From contig WOUO01000005.1 of assembly GCA_017139535.1 (NCBI GenBank), positions 62,001 to 126,000 on the forward strand: a stretch of 64,000 nucleotides of DNA, given 5' to 3'. Under the pieces are notes generated by a model. The model worked only from the letters and a program-made list of their open reading frames with translations, had not been told where the DNA came from and did no database searches. The first letter of the stretch is position 1. The number at the start of each line of letters is the position of its first letter. Positions 10,951-21,712 of the stretch are shown one piece after another. Made by a program: the position numbers and the translations under genes. Source of the stretch: Trichocladium uniseriatum. Taxonomy: Eukaryota; Ascomycota; Sordariomycetes; Sordariales; Chaetomiaceae.

Positions 10951-11641
10951 GGTGAGACTGCGAAGCTTGTGACAACTGAGCAGATACCAAGGTTTTAGTC
11001 GCAAAAGGCAAGACAGTCAGTCTATGTCTAGCTCTTGAAGGGAAGTAGGTAAGTGGGATTTCGGTGGGCATCCTGAAGGCTATATAGTAGTATCTACCCC
11101 TGGTATTCAAAACTCCAGGTTTCTATATTTGCTCCCATTAACTTCAAAACAAGAAAATGCCATTTCGATTCTCGTCAACGAGACGGCCGACGACGGGTGA
11201 ATATGACAAAGCTAGCGCCAAGCACCAGCCAAGCACCAGCCGCACATGGCGGGCGGGTGAACTTAGACTATCCGCTCGGAGACTTCAGCGGGGCCGGTGC
11301 AACATCTTCCCTGTGGTGGCCCTGGATGCCCTGTACGGTTTTGTGTCCCGCCAGCCAGCCTCCAGCCTTTTGCTCATGCATTGCTTCCGATTCCTTCAGT
11401 TTCCTTGCCCTAATGACCCCATCATTATAACTCAGTAGGTGATTATCGCAAAGTCAGTCCCGTCTAGGCTTGGCTTTCGCACGTGCAATCTCATCCATAA
11501 CCCTGCCCTCGGTCGGACGGTCCGAACATTGTTCCACGACCGACCAGATGTCTCGAAACCCGCAGCGAATGACTGGGCTGCGGCTGCTATTAGTTGTTGT
11601 GTTCAATTTTAAACTACCACGCGCACTGGCTCACGGCAACA
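10951..11641. promoter_or_regulatory. Divergent promoter region, SDR / APH-like
   Basis: About 690 bp between two divergent start codons. A TATA-like ctatatag at 11080-11087 lies about 130 bp upstream of the SDR start and could serve it. Small ORFs on the plus strand here (11157 onward) show no domain and are not supported. Confidence 0.4.
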
Positions 11642-12712
11642 ATGGAGAGCACTATTGCGGCCCTCAGAGCATTTCAGATATCCAACTTCTTTTCTGCAAA
11701 CGGCCGCCCAACGCAGCAGGAATGCGACACATTAGCTGAGCGTATCACAGGACAGCCTACCGCGCCAACACCTGTCCAAGGTGGAAGCAGTTATACTGTC
11801 ATTGCCGGAGACTACGTTATTCAGTTTCGAGCACCCAACGCCGTCCTTGGCCTGGAGTTACTCGGACACGTCGAAAAGGCCTATCACGGCTTTATGCCAT
11901 TTCATAGTGACTCGGGCACATTGGGGGAGCTCTTCGTCTACAAGATGCGCAATGTCGGAGGGGTCTCCTTTTATCTTGCCCGGGACAGTTTATACAGGAA
12001 TGATTGCTTCCTGTTGCGACGAACAGTAGTGGATTTTGCTCGGTCAGCATCTCTTCCGGCGCGGCCATTAGGACGAGAATCCTTCCCGATAGCTAACTTC
12101 CGCCATCGTAGATTCTTTGCCTCGGCATGGCACAAGACCCCAAAGGCGCTTCCCTTGCCAGACCGCCATGTATTACACTGCAAGTACACAACTCAGCTCT
12201 CACAGCTCTCAGCGGGACTCCCGGAGCGCTTTCGCCCCGTGTTGAATCGGCTTATCCCGCGCCTGCTCTCTATCACGGCCGTGGAATGGCCCCTTGTGCC
12301 CAACCACATCGACCTCCTTGAGAACAACATCCACGTCGACCCAAGCACAGGAAAATTGACGGGCATCTGCGACTGGGCGGGCACGGAAATCAGCCCGTTT
12401 GGCATGTCACTCGGCGCAGTCGAGAATATCCTCGGCATTCCAAAATGGGACAAGAAAAACGGGCGGACTGACCATGTCTACCATGCCAACCATCGGGAAC
12501 TCCGCGACCTGTTCTATGACCAGTTATACGGCGAGATGGGATCCGTCTCTGACAGGGACAAGGAGCGTATTGAGGACGCGAGGTTGGTTGGCCTGTTCCT
12601 AACCAATGCCTGGCGGTATGACGAAGCTGGCAAACAGCTCCCAGCTGGGGAGGAAGAGCATGGCTTGCAACATCTCGATGCAGTTCTTCGGGCTACCTGC
12701 GATGAATACTGA
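11642..12712 (+). CDS. APH-type phosphotransferase-like protein
   Basis: Likely two exons, 11642-12042 and 12112-12712, giving 333 aa. The ATG at 11642 sits in caacaATGg. The intron (GTCAGC..GCTAAC..GTAG) is 69 nt and has no stop, so retention would add 23 residues in frame. I prefer splicing because DFARFFASAW then reads as the family normally does. The catalytic loop is NHIDLLENNIHVD (H199, D201, N206), where aminoglycoside-phosphotransferase/choline-kinase folds usually have His-Gly-Asp; the metal-binding CDWAGTEISPFG (D221) is intact. Fungi carry many such proteins and their substrates are mostly unknown; resistance to aminoglycosides should not be assumed. Confidence 0.75.
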   Translation: MESTIAALRAFQISNFFSANGRPTQQECDTLAERITGQPTAPTPVQGGSSYTVIAGDYVIQFRAPNAVLGLELLGHVEKAYHGFMPFHSDSGTLGELFVYKMRNVGGVSFYLARDSLYRNDCFLLRRTVVDFARSASLPARPLGRESFPIANFRHRRFFASAWHKTPKALPLPDRHVLHCKYTTQLSQLSAGLPERFRPVLNRLIPRLLSITAVEWPLVPNHIDLLENNIHVDPSTGKLTGICDWAGTEISPFGMSLGAVENILGIPKWDKKNGRTDHVYHANHRELRDLFYDQLYGEMGSVSDRDKERIEDARLVGLFLTNAWRYDEAGKQLPAGEEEHGLQHLDAVLRATCDEY

Positions 12713-13141
12713 CGGTGTGAGGGCATCACTACGTAGTGGCGTAGATTCATACTGGCCGTGGTCGTGCGAGACAAGAAGGCAAGGATCTTCTGGTTGACCC
12801 ATCCGCGCGTTTTACCAAACGGATGCCAGCACCCCATGCATATTTTCCAGTTTCGCGAGTTAATTCGCTATTACCAAAGAGATCAATTAGGTAACCAGAT
12901 ATTCTCTTCAGCAATTTCCATTGATTCTTGTACAACACCACGGAACTCCACGGTTTCACATGCCACTTACACGTTGACATGACGTCACGCACCATCCGAA
13001 AAAACAGGCTTGGCAGGGACAAGAAACTCAAAACACCCCAAGTTCCAAACTCTCCTTTGACTTAAAGACATTGAACTTTCCTCTTCACACCTTCAAACAA
13101 CCAATTCAACCCATGGAACAGTAACTGCCCAAAAATCAACA
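12713..13141. other. Intergenic; promoter of the monooxygenase gene
   Basis: Tandem spacing between the APH-like gene and the next gene. The 100 bases before 13142 are C/A/T-rich (caacaATGg start context). No supported ORF. Confidence 0.35.
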
Positions 13142-14698
13142 ATGGCGTCCCAATCGCGGGCCTACAACCCCATCACCCACCCCCTCCTCTTCCTCTTCCA
13201 GCTCTTCCAATGGCTCGCCGACAAGATCCTCTCACCCCGCCCACCTGGGCCCAGCACGCGCCTCAGCAGGCCCAAAGTTGCCATAATCGGTGCCGGCATC
13301 ACAGGCGTGACTAGCGCGGCCCACTGCATCGGCCACGGCTTCGACACAGTCCTCTTCGAAGCCGGCGACGAGTCCCAGCTGGGCGGCATCTGGAGCCGCG
13401 TCAACAACACATCCAGCCTACAGATCCACTCCATCATGTACCGCTTCCACCCCTCAGTAAAATGGGAGCGTGGCTACCCGGACCGCCAGCAGATCCTCAG
13501 CCAGGTGCGCGACCTGTGGCGCCGCTACGGCCTCGACCGCCGCACCCGCTTCAACACCAAGGTCGACCGCGTCTACCAGGACGCCCAGGGCAAGTGGATC
13601 GTCAACGACCCCTCGCTGGGCCGCTTTGACGGCGTCATCTCGGCCATCGGCACCTGCGGCGAGCCCAAGATCCCCCACATGCCCGGCATGGACAAGTACG
13701 CCGGCGAGATCCACCACTCGAGCCGCCTGACGGGCTCGTGCTCGGCCAAGGACAAGACGCTCATCATCATCGGTGGCGGCGCTAGCGCCGTCGAGGCCCT
13801 CGAGTTCGCGCACGAGGAGGGCGCCAAAAAGATCTACATCCTCGCGCGCAGCGACAAGTGGATCATCCCGCGCAACCCCATCTGGAACATGCTGCTGGCG
13901 CTCAACATTTTCGGCCAGGAAACCTCGCTGAGCTGGATCCCTGAGCTGCTGCTACGCAAAATGTTCTACCGCGACCTCGAGGACCTGGCCCCGGCCAACA
14001 AGGGCCTCTTCACCGACACGCCCATGGTCAACTCGGACATCATGGAGAAGCTGCGCAGCAAGCGCGCCGAGTGGATCCGCTGCGACATTGAGCGCTTCAC
14101 CGAGGAAGGCGTGCGCATCAACCGCCGGGAAAGGGGCGTCCCGCCCGGCGGGCAGGGCCAGCAGGATGTGATTAAGGGCGATGTCGTGGTCATGGCGACG
14201 GGGTTCGCGCGGCCCGAGCTGTCGTTCCTGCCCGAGTCGTGCTTCCGCAAGCCGTATGAGCCGCCCAACTGGTATCTGCAGACTTTCCCGCCGAACCATC
14301 CGTCCATTTCGTGTATTAACTGCACGTATATGAATGCTATTGGGACGGTGGGGAACTGGCATATCGGGATATACACGCGGATTCTGCTCATGTTTTTGGT
14401 TGATCCCCTGACGCGGCCGAGCCCATTCTGGATGGAGCGCTGGATCGACATGACGAGGCTGCTCAAGGCGGCATCACCGGTCGGGCCGTTTGAGTTCTTT
14501 ACCTATCTAGAACTCCTGTGGTGGTTCGCATTTTGCGTGGCCTTCAACCCGTTCCGCTGGAAGTGGGCCTTCTTCGTCTTTTTCGGACTGGGATTCATGT
14601 TGCCGGCGCATGTGGTCAAGGTTGAGGATAGAGTGCGGAATGGGTTGGGAGCAAGGGACGGTGCGACCAGCGGTCAGGATGTCGGACTGAGCTTGTAG
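13142..14698 (+). CDS. Flavin-dependent monooxygenase (FMO/Baeyer-Villiger-like), membrane-anchored
   Basis: Single exon, 518 aa. The FAD-binding GAGITG lies at residues 50-55 after the strand VAII. The NADPH-binding GGGASA lies near 216. VVMATGFARP is the ATG-type motif near the end of the second nucleotide domain. An FMO-identifying FxGxxxHxxxY/W box is not clear (IHHSSRL occupies the expected place), so I stay with the general family name. A hydrophobic N-terminal stretch (PLLFLFQLFQWL) and two hydrophobic C-terminal segments (about 455-500) suggest membrane association. Substrate unknown. The gene converges on LCP5 with a 117-bp gap. Confidence 0.85.
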   Translation: MASQSRAYNPITHPLLFLFQLFQWLADKILSPRPPGPSTRLSRPKVAIIGAGITGVTSAAHCIGHGFDTVLFEAGDESQLGGIWSRVNNTSSLQIHSIMYRFHPSVKWERGYPDRQQILSQVRDLWRRYGLDRRTRFNTKVDRVYQDAQGKWIVNDPSLGRFDGVISAIGTCGEPKIPHMPGMDKYAGEIHHSSRLTGSCSAKDKTLIIIGGGASAVEALEFAHEEGAKKIYILARSDKWIIPRNPIWNMLLALNIFGQETSLSWIPELLLRKMFYRDLEDLAPANKGLFTDTPMVNSDIMEKLRSKRAEWIRCDIERFTEEGVRINRRERGVPPGGQGQQDVIKGDVVVMATGFARPELSFLPESCFRKPYEPPNWYLQTFPPNHPSISCINCTYMNAIGTVGNWHIGIYTRILLMFLVDPLTRPSPFWMERWIDMTRLLKAASPVGPFEFFTYLELLWWFAFCVAFNPFRWKWAFFVFFGLGFMLPAHVVKVEDRVRNGLGARDGATSGQDVGLSL

Positions 14699-14815
14699 TC
14701 GGGAGGATGCCGCGGTGACAGGACAGAACATTTGTAATATAAAAACGGGGTATGGATCTCGGAAAAAGCCATAGCGATTTGGCGATTTGACAATGAATTT
14801 CGTATCTTTTTGGGA

Positions 14816-15931
14816 TTACCTCCCTTTGCCTCTTGTGCCGCGACCGCCGTCGAGAACTTTGAGTCGCTTCTGGTAATGCTCGCCCACATTCCCGCCGCTC
14901 CCGCGAGGCCCATCCAGGGTATCGATGCCTCTCTTGCGGCTCTTCTCCAGCAACGCCTTGGTGCCGCCGCCAGACCCCTTGCCTTTTGTCAACCGGCTGA
15001 TCCTGTCCACGCCCTGGTTGAGGTCCCTCCAATCCTCGCCGCCAAAGTTCATGCGGCTGCTACGTCCTTCTTGCTTGGCCCGCTGCGCACGCTCCTTCTT
15101 GCTCTCCTTGGGGAGACGGACAAAGTTCCTCTCTTCATATTCACGTCTCTCGTCCTCCTTGCGACGCTCAGAAGCAGTCTTGATCTTGCGGCCGCCATGC
15201 ACGATCGTGGTACCGATGCTGGGCTCGGCAATGGGTGCTGTAGACATCTCGTCGGCGATAAATTCGTCGAGCGTGGCCGACTTCATCTGTCTCCGGTCGC
15301 CCTTCTCCCGTCTCTCCGTGGTCGGCATCGCCACCGGTGCTATCCTTGGCGGACGGTAGACGCCTGACGTATCCCTCTCCTTGTTGGATGTTGTGGCGGC
15401 GGCGGGCCGCTGGAACCCGGACAGGTTGGGGCGATGCTGGAGATCTGCGATTTTCCGCCCGCTCAAGCCATCTTCTTGGTCGTCTTCGTCGCCCGATCCA
15501 GCTTCACTCCCGGACTCGGAATCCGACTCGTCGGCTTTCGTAGCTTCTTCGGCCGCCTTTGCGTCGCGCTCGGCGTCGTCAGCAGCACGGAGGACCTTGT
15601 CGATTTGGAACCGGAGCTTGTCTTCTAGCGGACGCGCTCCCTTCTCGAGGTACAGTCGCAGCTCAACGAGCTTTGTAACGACGAGGTCGCTGAGACTCTT
15701 CTCGTCTGACTTGCTGCCTGAGGCGCCATCCCTTGCTTCGCGCAACTTGAGGAGGATGAGAAATACGAGGTTTTGGAGGTAGGAGAGCAGGAGCTCGTTC
15801 TTGACGTCGAGGAGCGAAATGCCGTCTTTGGGCAGCTCGAAAGATGCGAGTTTTGGCGCTACTTGAAGGGTCGAAGACAAAGACTTTGTAAGTGTGTCCA
15901 GCAGTGCTGGGAGAGTCGCTGGTGCCGCCAT
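14816..15931 (-). CDS. LCP5: U3 snoRNP-associated protein Lcp5 (neuroguidin/Sas10-Utp3 family)
   Basis: Single exon, 371 aa; ATG at 15931, the first Met after an open but ATG-less upstream stretch. Residues about 1-100 form the Sas10/Utp3/Lcp5 helical domain (ISLLDVKNELLLSYLQNL, then LVELRLYLEKGARPLEDKLRFQIDKVL cut here by family convention). An acidic Ser/Asp/Glu-rich linker follows (about 135-165), then the GVYRPPRIAPVAMP motif shared by Lcp5/neuroguidin proteins. The C-terminus is basic (RLTKGKGSGGG, KRLKVLDGGRGTRGKGR). The family acts in the small-subunit processome on pre-rRNA cleavage in the nucleolus. The assignment rests on the N-terminal domain plus the YRPPRIAP motif. Confidence 0.85.
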   Translation of the reverse strand: MAAPATLPALLDTLTKSLSSTLQVAPKLASFELPKDGISLLDVKNELLLSYLQNLVFLILLKLREARDGASGSKSDEKSLSDLVVTKLVELRLYLEKGARPLEDKLRFQIDKVLRAADDAERDAKAAEEATKADESDSESGSEAGSGDEDDQEDGLSGRKIADLQHRPNLSGFQRPAAATTSNKERDTSGVYRPPRIAPVAMPTTERREKGDRRQMKSATLDEFIADEMSTAPIAEPSIGTTIVHGGRKIKTASERRKEDERREYEERNFVRLPKESKKERAQRAKQEGRSSRMNFGGEDWRDLNQGVDRISRLTKGKGSGGGTKALLEKSRKRGIDTLDGPRGSGGNVGEHYQKRLKVLDGGRGTRGKGR

Positions 15932-17537
15932 AATCGCCGATAATTTGAAGTCGCAAATTGGTGTTTCGGTCTCTGAATTCCTGTTCCGAATGAGACTCGA
16001 AATCTTTGACGCCCCGCCAGAACTTTTTAGTGGGTCCCTGCAAGGCTGTGCCAAGGCCAGCACACAGCCGGGGGTCAGCCAAGTCACAACCGATATTTGT
16101 CCGAGCTCCTCTTCTTCCGAGCCCCTCTTCTGACGCAAGCTCGGGTTGTTAGAAGTCCAGGTAGCTAGAGGGGTTCGTATTCAGGGGGTCCCACAGAGGC
16201 GCGGGCGCAACAGCTCAATTGACCTGACGATATTGTTGTCTCTGACCCTCTAAGCGAGGGCCCCCCCCCCCCTCCCGAATCTCAGTCGAGGTCAAGCGGC
16301 TTTCAGCACCAATAGCTCTAGATAGTCAGGCAGCCTCCATGGGCCTCTGTCGTCCGACGCAAACCTGGTGAAGAGCTAGTCGAGCCGCATCGTCACAAAA
16401 AGCCACATAATTAGCCCAGTGAAGCAAGCTCACCGCCCAGGCACTTCTCAGGAACACCAAGCTCAGGGTACACTCGTGTGGCTGATTTTCTGCAACAATT
16501 TTAATGTAACTTGACCCTTTAAGGGCCTTGATGAAATCCCTTTCCGCGTGGCTTCTTGGGGCTTGAGTACGGGCGATGGCGATGAGGAGGGGAGGAGATC
16601 GAGGTCTCGAGATGTTATGACGGTGTGGGAAATAGCACGATCCAAGCACCGCCCCAAGGTCTCTACATCAGATGTATTCCCAAAGGACGGGTCAGCGTGG
16701 GCGGATAATTAGGGCCTGTAACACCTCGCGCGTATAATAATCCCAGGAACGAACAACGCTCCTGTTATTGGACTGGCCAGGCCGTAAGGGGGTTTTAGAC
16801 ATACAAGTTTCTACAACCCATCATGTCAAGGTTTGATATGGTGTTACATCACCTATAACACTGCTCATCACATGTTCATGGGCTCCAACCAATATCGGGG
16901 TAAGACAAGACATCATGGCAGAAGAAGGCCTAAAGACCTGGTATCGTTCATACTCCCCTTACTCGGTTTGACGGGGCCCTCACGGATCCTCAACATCACC
17001 TTTATTCTTCGGTAAAACGTGGGTCTTCGGTAGTTTTCTTTTTGCAGATCATGGGCTGAAGGACCAACCGCTCCAGACTCTCGATAGAACTTGCGTCATA
17101 AGCCCCTCGGTACATCAAGTCAGGGTTTTCTTAATGTACCATATTCACCCAGCATCGCTCGTCGCCCGCAGACTTGCCGAGACTCATGCTCTTGAATTTC
17201 GACGCCAGGTTCTCAACTTCTTGATTCTCAACTTCCAAGACCGGAATTCCATGTCCTTGGTCGTTGTCGTCCTCGCCCGAGTGCCTTTCGCTCTTGTCTT
17301 CAGCACTCGAGACCTCCGCAATGTTCATCACCAATCTCACGAGGCTTCCCACGGACTTCAGGCATTATTTACATGCATCCAACCCATCAACACATCACCA
17401 CTCCACGTAAATATCCAACCCACCCAGCCCTGAAGCTCCCCTTCTCACGAGCATACATTACAGACACTATGTATTACTATTAGAACGTGAAACCAACCCC
17501 AAACCCCCTTCAAATAACCCCAACAAAAGAACAGAAG
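15932..17537. other. 1.6-kb gene-poor interval
   Basis: It contains the LCP5 upstream region, a poly-C run at 16261-16272, and otherwise mixed sequence. A minus-strand ORF of 65 codons (17328-17131) has an ATG and an acidic composition but no recognisable family; I do not annotate it. No tRNA-like fold found. Confidence 0.35.
16261..16272. repeat. Poly-C homopolymer (12 nt)
   Basis: Twelve consecutive C residues followed by T and CCC. Homopolymers like this are prone to length error in assemblies; it lies outside any gene I support. Confidence 0.9.
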
Positions 17538-18576
17538 CTACCTCCCCCACCCTCCCACGCCAGGCAACTCAACCGGCGATGCGGCCGGATACCCCCTCCC
17601 GCACCCCGCCATCTCATACGCCGGGAGGCTTTTTCCAGGCAACTCCACAGCCGACGGCAGCAGCGGGGCCTTGTTTTCCCAGGCGGCCAGGGCGCCGGCC
17701 GCCTGTGTGGCGCTGTCTTGTCCCCCGCCGTTTTCCTTTGCTGCTGCTGCAGGTGCGTTGCGGCTGCGCCGGATGAGGAAGATGGCCACGACGCAGATGC
17801 AGATGAGCGCGACGCAGCCGACCATGGCGCCGATGATCGCGGTGGTGTTGTTGTTGTTGTTTGGGGAGTCGGGAGACGGGGTTGGGGAGGGGGTGCTCGC
17901 GTCTGTGGTCGAGGTGGGGCTGGTGGTTGAGCTGGCGGCCTGGGAGACGGCAGTGCCAGTGGTTTGTGGGGGGGTGGGTGAGGGGGAGGGTGGACTTGAC
18001 GAGGCGGTGGACTTCGTGGTGGTGGTGGTGAAGGCCATGAATTCTTCTGTTCTGGGCTTGTTGGCACAGGCCAGGTAGGTAAATGCGCGGGAGGAGTCGT
18101 TCTCAAGGGTCAAGAGGGCGGTTGAGCAGAAGCCGGCTGGGGAGGAACTGCAGCGTGTTAAGTAGTTCGCCCTCAGACTTGGCTGCGTGCATGTAGGTGT
18201 GCAAGTGTCAGACTTACCAGGACCGAGTTACCAGATCAGTATTTCCCCATCCACAGCCTTTGGAGCAGCTGGACTTATCAACACAGACCCCGACCATGTC
18301 ACACTGGTTGGGGTTGTTGGTGGCGCAGAATCCCCAGGCGCCGTTCTCCACGTCAACCCGGATGTCGTACCCGCTCTCAGCGGTCCGCGTTCTGGAGGCA
18401 TCCCCGCCAGCAAAGATAGTTGAGAACTTTGTAACGATGGCGGTTTCTTGCCGCTTGTCGACTGCGAGTGTTGTTGTGCCATCAGATGGCGGCCACTGTC
18501 GACCAAAAAGGACCGACGCTGTCACCTCTCCAACGCTGCTGAGAAGGAGTAGCGACAGAAGTGGGAATGGAACCAT
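17538..18576 (-). CDS. Single-pass cell-surface protein with Ser/Thr/Pro-rich stalk
   Basis: Two exons on the minus strand: 18576-18218 and 18147-17538, giving 322 aa. The intron is GTAAGT..GCAG, 70 nt. The N-terminus is a signal peptide (PFPLLSLLLLSSVG, cleavage about residue 20). A small ectodomain follows with paired Cys residues (about 83-160), then a Thr/Ser/Pro-rich mucin-like stalk (about 165-218) likely to be O-glycosylated. One transmembrane helix (IIGAMVGCVALICICVVAIF, about 223-242) is followed by basic RRSR and a cytoplasmic tail of about 75 residues. The layout resembles fungal wall-stress sensors (Wsc/Mid2 type), but no WSC domain is recognised. Function unknown; topology well supported. 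The gene is divergent from the GT90 gene. Confidence 0.75.
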
Positions 18577-19342
18577 TGGATTGTGACACGGGAACTGATC
18601 CTCGGAAAAAGAAGAACAACTGGTCGTCGTGAAAAGAAGACATGAACTGGAGACAAAAGAGAAGGGTTGGAGGACCGAGAAAGGTCAAACGAAGCCATCA
18701 TCATTCCCTCCTGACTCACTGACTCAACGTGGGAACCATCAGTTATCAATGGGTTGCAGGAATGCATTCGGCGCCCCAAGAAAAGCGCGGCTGTGCCTCG
18801 TCTGCCGCCCTCTTGTGCATGGCAAATTCTCTGACCATCGGGAGCTGTCGACATCCCTAGTTAAAAGCGTCAAACGCGCAGCCGAAAGGAGATGGGAGTT
18901 TGTTTCTGCCAAGGGATCATCGCTCGGACGAATCACGATTCAGCACGTCCTGGTTTTGGGCGCTTAAATTCTCTGGATTCACTAACCGCTGGCAAGTCAC
19001 CTTGCATCGTTACCGGTGGTTTGGTTCGGCTCGCACTGGTTTCACCCGTTGTCCCCCCCTCCATTTTCACTCACTTGGCCTTGTGCCCCTTTTCCCTGCC
19101 TCTTGCCGATGCAGATATACAATGGCATTGAATTCCACAACCGCCGAAAGAGGCACCTCAACATTTGATATCAAAATATTCTGACCAACCGTTGACAATT
19201 GTCATTGACCTCACTGGCGACTGGCATGATTGCTTTGACACGGTGATACCCGCCCCAAGTTGACCGCTTGACGCGCTTCGCGAAACCGAGGGAGGCGACA
19301 AACGCCCCATCTTCTGTCCCTCCGCCACAACCCTCGGCCAGG
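18577..19342. promoter_or_regulatory. Divergent upstream region, surface protein / GT90
   Basis: About 770 bp between divergent starts. The open frame of the GT90 exon extends upstream to 19268 but only from a TTG, so it is treated as leader. No specific site assigned. Confidence 0.35.
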
Positions 19343-21240
19343 ATGGGAATCATGGGATTCCCTCATCGGACCCCAACATTTCTTCGGTATCTCGGGGCGG
19401 CGCTCTTGGTGGCGCTGACCTTGCACCTCCTCCACACTTCAACATTCCGCGCCCGGCCATTGACCTCCGCAACACCCTGGGGAGACAAGCAAGGGCCTAA
19501 CAAGCACCCCATCGATCCTCTGATCCAGTCGGCCGAGAAGGAGTTCGCAGCCAAGCTTTCCAAGGCGACGCAAACCCTTGAAGAAGCCGCCGCCGCCTAC
19601 CGTAAGCGCCGGGGCCGGCACCCCCCGCCAGGCTTCGATAAATGGTACGACTTCGCTACGACAAGGAACGCCATCGTCGTAGAGGACTTTTGGGACCAGA
19701 TCTACCACGACCTCGAGCCGTTCTGGGGCGTCAGGCCCGCCCAGATCCGCAAGGATGCCCGCGAATATGGCATGCGCATCAAGATCCGGGACCGCAAAGC
19801 GTCGACGGACAGCGGCTGGTTCTGGACCCGGATCTGGCTTGACATGATCCGGACCATCGAGCACCTGCTCCCTGATATGGATCTTGCAATGAACGGGATG
19901 GACGAGCCGCGGGTAGTGGTGCCTTGGGAGGAGATCGATGGATATATGAAGAAGGCTGCCAAGACGAGGAAGATGGCGGATGTCAGGAACGTGGTGTCGG
20001 AGTTTGGCAAGCTATCACCGGTTGGGGAGCCGCGTAAGGAAGAGCAAAGCAACGTGCGCCGAGTGCGCTGGCAGCATGATAGTAAGCTTATACCTCGGTG
20101 ATTCTCCTTGAGAAACCACGCTGACATATTCATATAGAACACTACTGGCCCATCGTCCGTCGCGGGTGCCCCCCCGACAGCCCAGCCCGCCGCTCCCAGG
20201 TCCTCACCGACTTCGATAAGGCCCCTTTTATTGCCAACGGTCTCGGCCTCGCGCATATGAAAGACGGCTACGTCGCCAACTACACCCTCAGTACCGATTT
20301 CTGCCACCAGCCGGACCTCCAAGGCCTGGAAGGCATCTTCATCGAGCCCCTCAGCGTCTCAGCAACCCACTCTCTCCTCCCCATCTTCGGGGGCTCCAAG
20401 CTCTCTACCAACAACGACATCCCCCTCCCAGCCCCGGTCTACTGGAGCGAAGAAGACCGCTTCATCGGCGCCGAAGGCGCCTCCACCCCCTGGTCCGCCA
20501 AAGAACCCTCCGCCATCTGGCGCGGCGTAGCAACAGGCGGCAACAACCACGCGACCAACTGGCGCGCCTTCCAACGCCACCGCTTCGTCGCCATGAACAA
20601 CGCCACCAGCCTCTCCCTCGCCGCCTCCCACCCAACCAAGTACCCACCGCCCAACTTTGCCCTCCCCTCAAAACAATACCCCCTCCCACCGCTCACCGCC
20701 GCCACTCAAAACAGCAAACGACACGACCTCCCCACCTGGCTCGCAGAAACAACCGACATCGCCTTCACGGACCTCATGTGCACCCACGACGGCGGCGGCG
20801 TCCGCGTCTGCGACTACATCGCGCCCTACTTCTCCACCGTACCGCAGGTCCCCATGGCCGCTCAGTTCGGGTACAAGTACCTACCCGACATCGACGGGAA
20901 TTCCTTTAGCGGGCGGTACCTCGGCTTCCTGCGCTCGACCAGCCTCCCCGTAAAAGCGACGCTGTGGAGGGAGTGGCACGATGCGCGGCTGGTCGCGTGG
21001 AAGCACTTTGTGCCAATGGACTCGAGGTTTGGGGATTGGTGGGGGATTTTGGGGTATTTTCTTGGGGGGGAGGGGAGGGATGAAGTGGCCGAGAGGATTG
21101 CGATGGAGGGGAGGGAGTGGGCGGAAAGGGTGTTGAGGAAGGAGGATATGACTGTTTATGTGCTGAGGTTGTTACTGGAGTATGCGAGAGTGGGGGATGA
21201 GAGGAGGGAGGTGATGGGGTGGGTGGGGGATTTGAGGTGA
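19343..21240 (+). CDS. GT90 (CAP10-like) glycosyltransferase, type II membrane protein
   Basis: Two exons, 19343-20081 and 20138-21240, giving 613 aa. The intron is GTAAGC..ATAG, 56 nt; phase 1 is restored as WQHD-K-HYWP. The ATG at 19343 precedes a short cytosolic tail and a signal anchor (YLGAALLVALTLHLL, about 14-28), so the catalytic part should face the Golgi lumen. Hallmarks of the family are KHYWPIVRRGC, then KEPSAIWRGVATGGNN (the Trp-Arg-Gly motif), and near the C-terminus the segment YKYLPDIDGNSFSGRYLGFL, in which D-G-N-S-F-S-x-R-Y is the conserved sugar-nucleotide motif. In Cryptococcus this family includes beta-1,2-xylosyltransferases; the donor and acceptor here are unknown. Confidence 0.88.
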
Positions 21241-21712
21241 TGTGATATTACATAGTTCATGGATCTTCAACAAAAGTTGAAAAACGAAGATGGTTAGACG
21301 GTCCCATTTGGAGATTGTCATAAGCTGAGCGCAATTACGGATCTTGTCCGGCAAAACATCGGGTAAGCGTTTTGGGGGTCAGGGTCTGCCAAGTCAGCAA
21401 CCGCATACGACAACTTGGCATAATCTTTTGGGATGGCTCGAATCTGACAACGTGGATGGATGCGCGTTCGTCCAGCTCTTCCGCAACGGATTTTCGATCA
21501 GGACCTGCGACCGTTCATTTTGACTTTCCTGCATGATATCTCCTTTTTTATAGCACGGATCGTTCGGCGGTTCGAACCGAAAAGTATAGTGCCCGCTAAA
21601 AGCTTCCATTTTCCCTGAAAGCCAAGGCCCCCGTTCCGCGACTTGCGCCTTGGCTGTTCATCGACTTACTCTAACCGACCCTGCCACAGACTAATTCCAC
21701 CACGACGACATC
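21241..21712. promoter_or_regulatory. Upstream region of the TM9SF gene
   Basis: Tandem intergenic stretch of 472 bp. It presumably contains the GT90 3' UTR and the promoter of the next gene. No ORF or defined site is supported. Confidence 0.35.

Noticed and set aside
17131..17328. 65-codon acidic minus-strand ORF
   Set aside because: Has an ATG and plausible composition, but no family, no neighbouring exon that fits and a competing plus-strand frame.
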